Of a stretch of DNA of 64,000 nt, positions 33,479-40,985 are shown in pieces (the stretch's first letter is position 1; each line of letters opens with the position of its first letter). The stretch lies in the NCBI GenBank assembly GCA_020632995.1, contig JACKEN010000016.1, positions 69,423 to 133,422 of the forward strand. The letters run 5' to 3'. The notes under the pieces were generated by a model, which saw nothing but the letters and a program-made list of their open reading frames with translations, was not told where the DNA came from and made no database searches. The stretch is from Deltaproteobacteria bacterium (GTDB taxonomy: Bacteria > Myxococcota > Kuafuiibacteriia > Kuafuiibacteriales > Kuafuiibacteriaceae). Made by a program: the position numbers and the translations under genes.

Positions 33479-33550
33479 TGGGTCCGTAAAAGGGCCAGGT
33501 TCTTGCGGGGCCCACCGGCTCCATGTTCAATGCGGACCTCGGGTCCTGAG

Positions 33551-34360
33551 ATGCTTGTCTTCACCGTAGCGAGTCAAAAGGGCGGCGTGGGCAAGACCAC
33601 GGTGGCCCTGAACGCGTCCTTCGCGCTGGCGCGGAGAGGGTGGCGCACCCTGGTGGTGGACACCGATCCCGCCGGGGCGGTCGGCCTGTCGCTGACCCGC
33701 CGCATGGCCGAGGCCCCCGGGCTGGCCGAGTACGTGGGCCGCACCCGGGCCCTGCGCGACGTGATGGTCCAGACCAAGCTGCGGGAGCTCTCGATCCTCC
33801 CGGTGGGCCGCGTGCAGGTCGAGGACGCCATGGGCTTTCAGAACCTGCTCGCCGACGGGGCGGTGCTCGGGCGCTTCCTGGCCGAGCTCCAGGATCGCTT
33901 CGACCTGGTGGTCTTCGACACCCCGAGCGGCTTCAGCGGCTCCACCCTCGGCGCGATGCGGGTGAGCCGCCACGTGATCTGCCCGGTGCAGGCCGAGCCG
34001 ATCGCCGCTCGGTCGGCGGTGCGGATCCTCGAGGTCATCGGCGCGATGCGGGAGCGCGGAGCCCACGTGGGCCTGCTCGGCTTCCTCGTCACCATGCTCC
34101 AGAACGGGGACGCCAGCTCCATGGCGGTGGCCGAAGACCTGTGGCGCAGCCTCCCCAAGGAGCTGATCCTCGACACCACGGTGCCGCGCGACGGCGCGTT
34201 CCTCGAGGCGAGCGCGGCCGGGGTGCCGGTGGGCCTGCTGCGCCGCCGGGCGCCGCCCGCTGCCCTGATCTTCGACCAGCTGGCGGCCGAGCTGGAGGCG
34301 CGGGCGGGCCTGACCGCCTCCCGGGAGGGGCAAGATGAGCCGATCGCTCTCGTGGATTGA
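33551..34360 (+). CDS. ParA/MinD-like ATPase
   Basis: A 269-residue P-loop ATPase with the deviant Walker A KGGVGKTT at residues 10-17 (signature Lys11), VVDTDPAG (switch I/Walker A' region) and LVVFDTPSGFSG (Walker B). This is the ParA/MinD family, which sets position or pole identity on nucleoid or membrane. No ParB or parS is visible, so it is an orphan ParA-like protein. It starts an operon: the next gene begins inside its last 26 bases, followed by roadblock and V4R proteins, suggesting protein positioning rather than chromosome segregation. Confidence 0.86.
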   Translation: MLVFTVASQKGGVGKTTVALNASFALARRGWRTLVVDTDPAGAVGLSLTRRMAEAPGLAEYVGRTRALRDVMVQTKLRELSILPVGRVQVEDAMGFQNLLADGAVLGRFLAELQDRFDLVVFDTPSGFSGSTLGAMRVSRHVICPVQAEPIAARSAVRILEVIGAMRERGAHVGLLGFLVTMLQNGDASSMAVAEDLWRSLPKELILDTTVPRDGAFLEASAAGVPVGLLRRRAPPAALIFDQLAAELEARAGLTASREGQDEPIALVD

Positions 34361-35000
34361 TCCCAGCACCCTCCGGTCGGCCCTGGAGCGCGCCTCGGGC
34401 ACCCCGCGGGCGCGCACGTCCGTCCCCGAAGCGCGCAGCACCGGGCCTGGACCCCAAGGCGCAAGCGGAGCGCGCAGCCGGGCGCAGCCCGGCGCAGAGG
34501 GGTGGGACGGCTCCGCCGGCCCGGGACCCCAGGGGCTGGCGCCGCCGAGCGCGCTGCCGGTCACCGCGCCGCCCCCCCGGCTGCCGGTACCCCCGCCCAC
34601 GGAGGCCCCGCACCGCATCGAGCTGAGCTTGCCAACCCGGGCCGGGACCCTCGCCGAGCGCATCCGGAACCTCGCGGTGTGGGTGGAGTCCGAGCTGTCG
34701 CCCACCCGCTGGTACCTGGCCGACGCCGAGGGCATGGCCCTGCACTCCGCCGGCACCACCGAGACCCAGGTGGTCACCGCGGTGGCCCTCGCCCGGGCCC
34801 TGCGGCCCCTGCGCGGCTTCCTGGGCACGTCCCAGGTGGGCGCGGCGGCCCTCGAGCTCGACGGCGGGCGCACGCTGCACACCCTGTGGTGCGACACCTC
34901 GGTGGGCCGTGTGTCCATGGGCCTCGAGGATCCCAAGCACATGTCGCAGGAGATCCTGCACGGCCTCCGGGCGGCGATCCGCGCGGCGCTGGAAGACTGA
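34335..35000 (+). CDS. Roadblock/LC7-like protein with a disordered N-terminal half
   Basis: A 221-residue protein. The last ~115 residues (RIRNLAVWVESELSPTRWYLADAEGMALHSAG, then VVTAVALARALRPLRGFLG) have the roadblock/LC7 pattern of a helix, a short strand and a second helix. Residues 20-95 are Pro/Gly/Ala-rich. Part of that linker (bases 34461-34533) matches an intergenic repeat at 54796-54858, so a mobile or dispersed element appears to have entered the gene in frame. Overlaps ParA by 26 bases. Roadblock domains bind small GTPases or ATPases; here the partner may be the ParA-like protein. Confidence 0.72.
   Translation: MSRSLSWIDPSTLRSALERASGTPRARTSVPEARSTGPGPQGASGARSRAQPGAEGWDGSAGPGPQGLAPPSALPVTAPPPRLPVPPPTEAPHRIELSLPTRAGTLAERIRNLAVWVESELSPTRWYLADAEGMALHSAGTTETQVVTAVALARALRPLRGFLGTSQVGAAALELDGGRTLHTLWCDTSVGRVSMGLEDPKHMSQEILHGLRAAIRAALED
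34461..34533. repeat. Dispersed repeat element, copy inside a coding region
   Basis: Two conserved blocks, GCAAGNGGAGCGCGCAGCC (34461-34479) and the 33-bp GGTGGGACGGCTCCGCCGGC... block (34501-34533), recur in the same order at 54796-54858, the second block without a mismatch by eye. The distance between blocks differs (21 bases here, 11 there). The copy here keeps the host reading frame open and encodes a Gly/Pro-rich linker. Confidence 0.75.
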
Positions 35001-35013
35001 AGGAAGACTTGCA

Positions 35014-35742
35014 ATGAGCAAAGAGGACATCGGTCGAATCGCGCTCGGCGCGCCTGCGTTACAGCAGGTGGTGCTGGTGTCGCTGCCGGACTGCCTGCCG
35101 GTGAAGCAGTGGACCCGGAGCGAAGGCCGCGACAGCGAGGCGGTGGCCGCCCACATGGGCAGCCTCTTCGGACAGGCGGTGGACACCGCGCGGGCCTCGG
35201 CCGCGCGCGGGAAGGCGCTCGCGGTCACGATCGAGACCGAGGACGCGGTGCTCATGATCCGGCCCCTCGGGCCCGACGCCGCCGCCGGCTTCGTGTTCGA
35301 CCGCAGCGCGCCCATGGGCCTGGTGCGGATGCAGGCCCGGCAGCTCTCCGGCCACCTGGCGAACATCATCCCCGCGCCGCGGGAGTCCCAGGACCTGAGC
35401 GCCACCCCCGAGCGGCAGACCCGGGATCTCGCGCCGCACGTCGAGGGCGCGGCCGAGACGATCATCGCACCCGCCCGGCCCTCCGTGGTGCCCACCTCGA
35501 CGCCCGCACGGGCGGGCGAGGCCCCCAAGACCTCGAGCGCCCCGCGGCCCCGCGCGGTGCGCCTCTTGGAGTTCTTCAACCGCTACGCGCCGGATCCGCA
35601 CGCTTCGACCCTGCGCCTCAGCCTCCGCACCGGGATCGGGGTCGAGCAGCTGGCCAACCCCGAGGCCCTCAGCGAGGACCAGGTCGAGGCGCTGGCGGTG
35701 GCCGTCCGTGACATCCTCGGGCAGGAGCAGCTGGGCTTCTGA
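35014..35742 (+). CDS. Roadblock/LC7-domain protein
   Basis: A 242-residue cytosolic protein. Residues 1-120 look like a roadblock/LC7 fold (QQVVLVSLPDCLPVKQWTR, then SEAVAAHMGSLFGQAVDTARA and VLMIRPLG). A Pro/Ala-rich linker (120-185) leads to a short C-terminal helical domain (VRLLEFFNRYAPDPHASTLRL, then LSEDQVEALAVAVRDILG). ATG 35014 has AAGGAAG upstream. It is the third gene of the ParA-roadblock-V4R operon, 13 bases after the previous stop, and may pair with the second roadblock protein as a heterodimer. Confidence 0.72.
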   Translation: MSKEDIGRIALGAPALQQVVLVSLPDCLPVKQWTRSEGRDSEAVAAHMGSLFGQAVDTARASAARGKALAVTIETEDAVLMIRPLGPDAAAGFVFDRSAPMGLVRMQARQLSGHLANIIPAPRESQDLSATPERQTRDLAPHVEGAAETIIAPARPSVVPTSTPARAGEAPKTSSAPRPRAVRLLEFFNRYAPDPHASTLRLSLRTGIGVEQLANPEALSEDQVEALAVAVRDILGQEQLGF

Positions 35743-35756
35743 GGCTGGGGGAACGC

Positions 35757-37040
35757 ATGGACAAGGACATCATCGTCGAGCATCGCAGCCACCTGTTGGG
35801 TCACGGGATGAACTTCGTGGCCAACATCCCGACCGTCTTCCACTGCCACCACTTCAACCTGTTCTGGGACCAGACCATCGACGACGCGCTGGGCCACGAG
35901 CTGAGCTGCCGCATCCGCACCGCGGCGGCGCGGGAGGTCTTCCACGACATCCTGGCCGGCCTCGTCACCAGCGCCGGCGCCTCGACCCCCGAGGAGCGCC
36001 TGGAGCTGGCCCGCACCGTCTTCGCCGCCTTCGGGCAAGGCGCGTTGACACTGGACGTGAGCGCGGCGGGCGGCGCGGCCCTCGGCCGACCGCTCCACTA
36101 CAGCCACACCTGGCTCGAGAAGTACGGCGGCTGGATCCGCCGCAACACCCCGGCCGACGCGCTGGCCGCCGGGTTCGCGGCCGCCGCAACCGAGGTTGCG
36201 TTCGGGCTCCCCCGGGAGTCGGTGCAGGCGGTGGAGCACAGCTGCGTGGCCCGCCGGGACCGGGAGTGCACCTTCGAGCTGAGCGTGGGCGATGCCACCT
36301 CGGTGGCCGGGCCGATGGGCCGGCTCCAGGTTGAGCGCGCCATGACCGACCCCGTCCAGGGCCTCCTCGAGGACCAGGTCGCCCCGATCGAGGCCGGTCT
36401 GCGGGAGTTCAGCCGGGGCATGCTCGGCGACGACCGCGGGCTGATCCAGGCCTTCGGCCTCTTCGCCACCCAGACCCCGAGCACCTACTACAACCGCTCC
36501 GGCTACGATGCCCTCCGGCACGTCAACCGCACCGCGCCGCAGTCCGCGCCGGTGATGAAGGCCCTGTTGCGCGAGGCGGGGCACGTCTGCGTGTTCAGCA
36601 CCTTCGGCGGGGTCCTCCTGTCTCCGGAGTGGGAGGCGATGGTGGGCCCCATCCGCGGCGAGCCCGACGAGATCCTCGCCGGCTCCCTCGCGATCGCCCG
36701 GGCCCTGGGCTTCGGGCACTGGTGCGCGGGCGAGTTCGAGCCAGGCCAACGCCTCGTCCTGCAGACCCCGGGCGGCTACGAGTCGGCGTACTACGTGAGC
36801 CGAGAGGGCCGGGCGACCGAGCCCATGTGCTTCGTCCTGCAGGGGGCGGCCCTGGCCATCATGCAGCTCATCGAGCGGGTGCCGTGGGCCGAGCGCCCCA
36901 CCCTCAACCAGGAGTTCTACAACCAGCTCTTCCGCAACGGCCTGCCGTGGCAGGCGGAGGAGACCCAGTGCGTCTCGCGCGGCGACCCCATGTGCGAGGT
37001 GGTGGTGAGCCGCCGCGAGCCGGGCAACGGCGTCCTGTAG
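35757..37040 (+). CDS. Protein with two V4R (4-vinyl reductase) domains
   Basis: A 427-residue protein with duplicated V4R-type domains. Each ends in the typical Cys motif: VARRDRECTFEL at about residues 160-175 and CVSRGDPMCEVVV near 410. The N-terminal portion also has FHCHHFN, which could bind metal or heme-like ligands. V4R domains are small-molecule binding modules found in activators and in bacteriochlorophyll proteins. The ATG follows GGGGGA. In the operon context it is probably a sensor or adaptor for the roadblock/ParA proteins. Confidence 0.7.
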   Translation: MDKDIIVEHRSHLLGHGMNFVANIPTVFHCHHFNLFWDQTIDDALGHELSCRIRTAAAREVFHDILAGLVTSAGASTPEERLELARTVFAAFGQGALTLDVSAAGGAALGRPLHYSHTWLEKYGGWIRRNTPADALAAGFAAAATEVAFGLPRESVQAVEHSCVARRDRECTFELSVGDATSVAGPMGRLQVERAMTDPVQGLLEDQVAPIEAGLREFSRGMLGDDRGLIQAFGLFATQTPSTYYNRSGYDALRHVNRTAPQSAPVMKALLREAGHVCVFSTFGGVLLSPEWEAMVGPIRGEPDEILAGSLAIARALGFGHWCAGEFEPGQRLVLQTPGGYESAYYVSREGRATEPMCFVLQGAALAIMQLIERVPWAERPTLNQEFYNQLFRNGLPWQAEETQCVSRGDPMCEVVVSRREPGNGVL

Positions 37041-37043
37041 CCC

Positions 37044-37325
37044 GTGCTCACCCGCGACGCCAGCTGCACCCGGGACCTCCTGTGGCGGCTGGAGCTCCCG
37101 GCGGGCGATGACGCAACCCAGCTTGCCGATCGCCTCGCCGCGTCGGGGTGGCGAGATCGCTCACTCCTCCCGATCCTCCGCGACCTCGAGGGGCCGGACG
37201 GCCACCGGGTGGTGATCGTCCCCCGCACCGGGCGGGTGCAGCTCCGGATCTGCTACGTGGTGCCGCCCGACGCACGCGCCGGGGCGGCGGCCCGCCTCGC
37301 CGCAGCGCTCAGCCAACCGGGCTGA
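37044..37325 (+). CDS. Small hypothetical protein of the ParA-roadblock operon
   Basis: A 93-residue soluble protein starting at GTG three bases after the V4R stop. It has an alpha/beta look (GHRVVIVPRTGRVQLRICYVV) and no recognised family. Its stop is one base from the end of the convergent DUF4388 gene. The tight spacing supports it being the last gene of the operon. Confidence 0.55.
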   Translation: MLTRDASCTRDLLWRLELPAGDDATQLADRLAASGWRDRSLLPILRDLEGPDGHRVVIVPRTGRVQLRICYVVPPDARAGAAARLAAALSQPG

Positions 37326-37326
37326 G

Positions 37327-38556
37327 TCAGAGGTTCTGCTCCAGGCCCTTCTGGAGCCCGCGCAGCACTCGCAAGGTGAATTGCACATCGATCCGACGCG
37401 GCACCACCACCACCACCGCGAACAGGCCGCCCGCGATCACCCGGATCAGGTGGTGGTTGTGGCGCGCGGTCAGGACCACCTCCTCGAGGTAGCTCGGCGA
37501 CTCCACGGGGATGCCGCGCCCCTGGCGGATGCGAGTCTCGATCGTGGTGACCTGCGGGCCTCGGAAGAGCTCGCGGGTGTAGCGGGCGAGGAACGCCTCG
37601 AAGTCGGGCGGGAACTGCGCGCTGCTCTGCATCCCCACCATGACCCCGTCTTCGAGGTCCACCAGCGCGGCCGCCACGCAGCCGGGCACCTCGGCCACCA
37701 CCGCCCCACAGAGGGCGTCGAGCCGCCGGTCATCGGGGGTGAGGGGGACCTCGAGGTCGGCGATCCACGGCGACGGGATCGAGCTGTCGTCCGGGGGCCC
37801 CACGGCGAGCTCGGGGGCCTCCTCCGCCGGCTCCGGCTCGGGCAGCGGGTCGTGCGGCATGAAGTCCGAGTCGGTGAGCTCCAGGCGCTCCTTCGAGACC
37901 TGCGCCGCCAGCCACTCCCCGGTGTCGAACAGGCGCTCGTCCCGGACCCGGGCCGCGTCCAGCACCACGTTCTGGAACGGCCGGTCGATGGTGCGGGGGT
38001 GCTCGGGATCGTAGGGGAGGGTCCGCAGGTCACCGGAGCGGGCCTCCAACATGTGGTGGAGCACCTCCTCCCCGGTGCGCTCGCCCCGCTCGGCGTGCAC
38101 GATGTCGCCGTCCTCGAACCAGATGCGGGTCGGCGGATCGCCCCCGAGGTCGAGCACCGCCGAGCGCCGGTTGATGTGGAAGACCTGGAGGAGGTCTACG
38201 AGTGAGATACCAGAGAGGTGGCCGGTGAAGCCCACCTCGTCCAGGCCGCGGGCGATCGCGGTGCGTACGTCCTCATCTGAGAAGCCGGGTCGCAGGGTGG
38301 GCCAGCGGGTCACCGAGCCGTTGACGCCCTCGCCTGCCAGGAGCACTCCCGCGTTGCGCGCGAGGAGCGACGGGCCGTCGGACTCGAGGGCGGCGGAGAC
38401 CACCAGCAGGGCGGTCGGGTGGCTCGCGAGGTGAGCCTCGGCCTCGGCCCGGGTGGCACAGCGGGTGATGAGGCGGTCCGACGCAGAGAGCGCTGCGCTC
38501 AGTCGAGCCGCGCGGTCGTCGTCGTCGTCCGCGATGAGGATGGTGTGGGCGCCCAC
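37327..38556 (-). CDS. Degenerate receiver - DUF4388 (PATAN) - roadblock fusion protein
   Basis: A 409-residue protein with three parts. Residues 1-115 read as a receiver domain (TILIADDDDDRAARL) lacking the usual acceptor Asp (ALLVVSAALES instead). Residues 110-195 are DUF4388/PATAN: GHLSGISLVDLLQVFHINRRSAVLDL and IWFEDGDIVHAERGERTGEEVL. Residues 275-405 look like roadblock/LC7 (ALCGAVVAEVPGCVAAALVDLEDG). DUF4388 proteins are common in myxobacteria and cyanobacteria next to polarity or type IV pilus genes. It converges on the ParA-roadblock operon with one base between stops, and probably belongs to the same switch module. Confidence 0.78.
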   Translation of the reverse strand: MGAHTILIADDDDDRAARLSAALSASDRLITRCATRAEAEAHLASHPTALLVVSAALESDGPSLLARNAGVLLAGEGVNGSVTRWPTLRPGFSDEDVRTAIARGLDEVGFTGHLSGISLVDLLQVFHINRRSAVLDLGGDPPTRIWFEDGDIVHAERGERTGEEVLHHMLEARSGDLRTLPYDPEHPRTIDRPFQNVVLDAARVRDERLFDTGEWLAAQVSKERLELTDSDFMPHDPLPEPEPAEEAPELAVGPPDDSSIPSPWIADLEVPLTPDDRRLDALCGAVVAEVPGCVAAALVDLEDGVMVGMQSSAQFPPDFEAFLARYTRELFRGPQVTTIETRIRQGRGIPVESPSYLEEVVLTARHNHHLIRVIAGGLFAVVVVVPRRIDVQFTLRVLRGLQKGLEQNL

Positions 38557-38647
38557 CGACGAGGGGGAGTCTACGCAAGGGTCCGGGGGGATTAGAAGGG
38601 GGCCTCAAGGGGGGAAATCGGGCCCGCCGGCGTCATACCCACCTGAG

Positions 38648-40915
38648 ATGCCGTCGCCCCGCCAGACCCCACCGAGGGCAGGCGCCCATCAGTGGCGGGT
38701 GCCGACCGCGGTGGTCCAGCGCTCCTCCAGCCTGCTGCTGGCCTCTCGGCTCGCCGACGCGCGCCGGCCGACCCTCATCCGGGTCGGTCCGTACGACGTG
38801 CTCCGGCCCCTCGTGCAGGCCCCCGGGGTGTTCCTGGCCGAGGCCCGGGGCCCCAACCAGGAGGCGACCCTCCTGCAGATGGCCGCCCTCAGGGCGACCG
38901 TGAACGACGAGGACGTGCTGGGCCGGCGCTACCTCGAGCGGACCCTGGCCCAGGAGACGGCGGCGCTCTTCTCGGACGGCTTCGAGGTGATGGCCCACGG
39001 CGGCGCGTCGCGGTCCGACGGGGTGCGGGTGCTGTTCTGGGCCCTGCCCTGGCGCCCCGAGGCCGAGCGCCTGGGGAGCGCCCCGATGTTCGTGGAGGGC
39101 TCGGAGCACCTGGTGGTGCTCGCCCGGAGCCTCGCCCAGCACCTGGCCCGGCGGCACGTCGTCGGGGCGCTCGAGCCGCTCCTCACCGAGCACACCGTGG
39201 TGATCCACCACGACGGGGCGGTCCCCCTCGCGGTGCCGATCTCGGTCCCCGGGCCGTGGCTGGCCCCCGAGTCCCGCCCGCCGCGGCGCGCCCCCGAGGA
39301 GCAGCGCACCGGCAAGCTGGAGCGCTCGGGCGACCTGTGGCGCCTGGGGCACCTGCTCGCCGCCCTCGCCCAGCCCTTCAGCACCGTGCCCCAGGGGATG
39401 TCGCGGCTGATCGCCCGGCTGATGGACATCGATCCCGCCAAGCGCCCGCCCCGAGCCACCGAGGTGGTGGTGGAGCTGGACGCGATCCACGCCGACCTCG
39501 CCCGCGGCCTGCCGATGGTGCCGCTCGAGGAGACCCCCACCATCTCGTGGGAGGAGCTCCCCGCCGCCGACCTCGGCCGGCTGATGCTGAGCGCCCTCGG
39601 CCAGACCACCCCCGCGCCCTCCCCCGACACCGACAGCCTGGTGACCCTCCAGGACATGCCGGTGGCGGTGCTCGCCGCGGGCCGGGTCAGCCCCGCGGTG
39701 AACGACACCCCGATGCTCGACCAGGTGCCGCCCTGGGCCTTCTTCTTCGAGCTGGACGAGCTGCGGCGCTTCATCCGGCTGGTCGCGGCGGACCTCACGC
39801 GCCGGGAGCTCGACTTCCTCTTCGGCACCGGCGTCGTGCAGCTGGCCCTGCCGGAGGGCGGCTCGTTCTACTACCTCGGGCTGGTCCAGCTCGCCCACGT
39901 CTGCCATCGGGCGCCGCCGGATCGCTGGCCGGAGCTGATCGCGTCGGACTTCGATGGTCTGCTGTCTGCCACCGCCCAGGCCCCCGCCCGGCGCGCCTTC
40001 CACTCGGTGGACGAGGGCGGGCAGGACACCGTGCTCCTCGCGACCCAGGGCCCCGAGGCCACCCTGGCCGATGGCGAGGCCGGCCCGACCCTGATGCTGC
40101 CCTCGGTCGAGGCCCTCGCCCCCGCGCCGACCCCGGTCGTCCGCGCCCCCACCCCGGCCGTCCGGGCCCCCAGCCCAGCCCGCCCCGCGCCGCCCGCGCG
40201 CCCGAACATCACCACCACCACCGAGGTCCCCGCCCGGAGCCGGACCCCGGCCTACGTCCTCGGGGGCGCGGTGGCGCTCCTGCTCTTCGTGGGCCTGGTG
40301 GCCGGGGCCCGGAGCCTCGCGAACCGGGCCCCCACCCACCAGGTGCGGCTCGAGGACCGGGTGGACGTCCTCACCGACCCGGTCCACGCCACCCTGGTGG
40401 CGGAGGCGGACGGGCGGATCCTCGGCCGGGCCCCCCAGCGCTTCTGGGTGGGGCCCGCGGCGGGGGCGGCGGTGCTCGTGACCGCGCCTGGCTACCTCCC
40501 CCAGCGCGTCCAGCTCCCCGCCCGCGGCGAGGTGATGGTGCGCCTCGCCCCGCGCACCGCCGGGGTGGAGCGCTGCGCCCTCGACCTCGGCCCGGACGAG
40601 CAGGCCCGCTTCGAGGGGCTCGGGGCGGGCTGGAGCGGCGCGCGCCTGGTGGTGGAGGGGGCCGCGGTGGTGCGCTCCAGGGCCGGGGAGGCGCCGGGCG
40701 CCTGGCTGGTCCAGTGCGGGGCGGGCCGAGTCGACCTCGAGCCCCGGCCCCTGCCCTGGGTGAGCCTGCTGATCGAGGCGGAGCCGGCCCGGGTCGAGGG
40801 GCGCACGGTGACCCCGGCTCAGCCGGCCGAGCTGGCCGGAGCCTTCACCCGGGTCCAGGTGGGGGCCGAAGAGGCCTGGGTACCTACCCTGAGCCCAGTA
40901 CGACTTACCCCGTAA
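38648..40915 (+). CDS. Membrane pseudokinase with PEGA-like domain
   Basis: A 755-residue protein. Residues 40-300 retain the outline of a Ser/Thr kinase: a lobe beginning YDVLRPLVQAPGVFLAEARG and the C-lobe motif LIARLMDIDPAKRPPRATEVVVELD. But the catalytic HRD and DFG motifs, and a clear Walker-type Lys, are absent, so it should not transfer phosphate. Middle residues 380-480 contain helices (ELDELRRFIRLVAADLTRRELDFLF) of unknown type. A membrane segment sits near 570-590, then a PEGA-like beta region (DPVHATLVAEADGRILG, then VTAPGYLPQRV). ATG 38648 follows the divergent DUF4388 gene by 91 bases. Confidence 0.65.
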   Translation: MPSPRQTPPRAGAHQWRVPTAVVQRSSSLLLASRLADARRPTLIRVGPYDVLRPLVQAPGVFLAEARGPNQEATLLQMAALRATVNDEDVLGRRYLERTLAQETAALFSDGFEVMAHGGASRSDGVRVLFWALPWRPEAERLGSAPMFVEGSEHLVVLARSLAQHLARRHVVGALEPLLTEHTVVIHHDGAVPLAVPISVPGPWLAPESRPPRRAPEEQRTGKLERSGDLWRLGHLLAALAQPFSTVPQGMSRLIARLMDIDPAKRPPRATEVVVELDAIHADLARGLPMVPLEETPTISWEELPAADLGRLMLSALGQTTPAPSPDTDSLVTLQDMPVAVLAAGRVSPAVNDTPMLDQVPPWAFFFELDELRRFIRLVAADLTRRELDFLFGTGVVQLALPEGGSFYYLGLVQLAHVCHRAPPDRWPELIASDFDGLLSATAQAPARRAFHSVDEGGQDTVLLATQGPEATLADGEAGPTLMLPSVEALAPAPTPVVRAPTPAVRAPSPARPAPPARPNITTTTEVPARSRTPAYVLGGAVALLLFVGLVAGARSLANRAPTHQVRLEDRVDVLTDPVHATLVAEADGRILGRAPQRFWVGPAAGAAVLVTAPGYLPQRVQLPARGEVMVRLAPRTAGVERCALDLGPDEQARFEGLGAGWSGARLVVEGAAVVRSRAGEAPGAWLVQCGAGRVDLEPRPLPWVSLLIEAEPARVEGRTVTPAQPAELAGAFTRVQVGAEEAWVPTLSPVRLTP

Positions 40916-40985
40916 CTGTCGCACCCCCTCAAGTTTTGGGCGAGGCGGCCGATAACTCACGCCCGTCGAGAGACGCGGGTTCACC

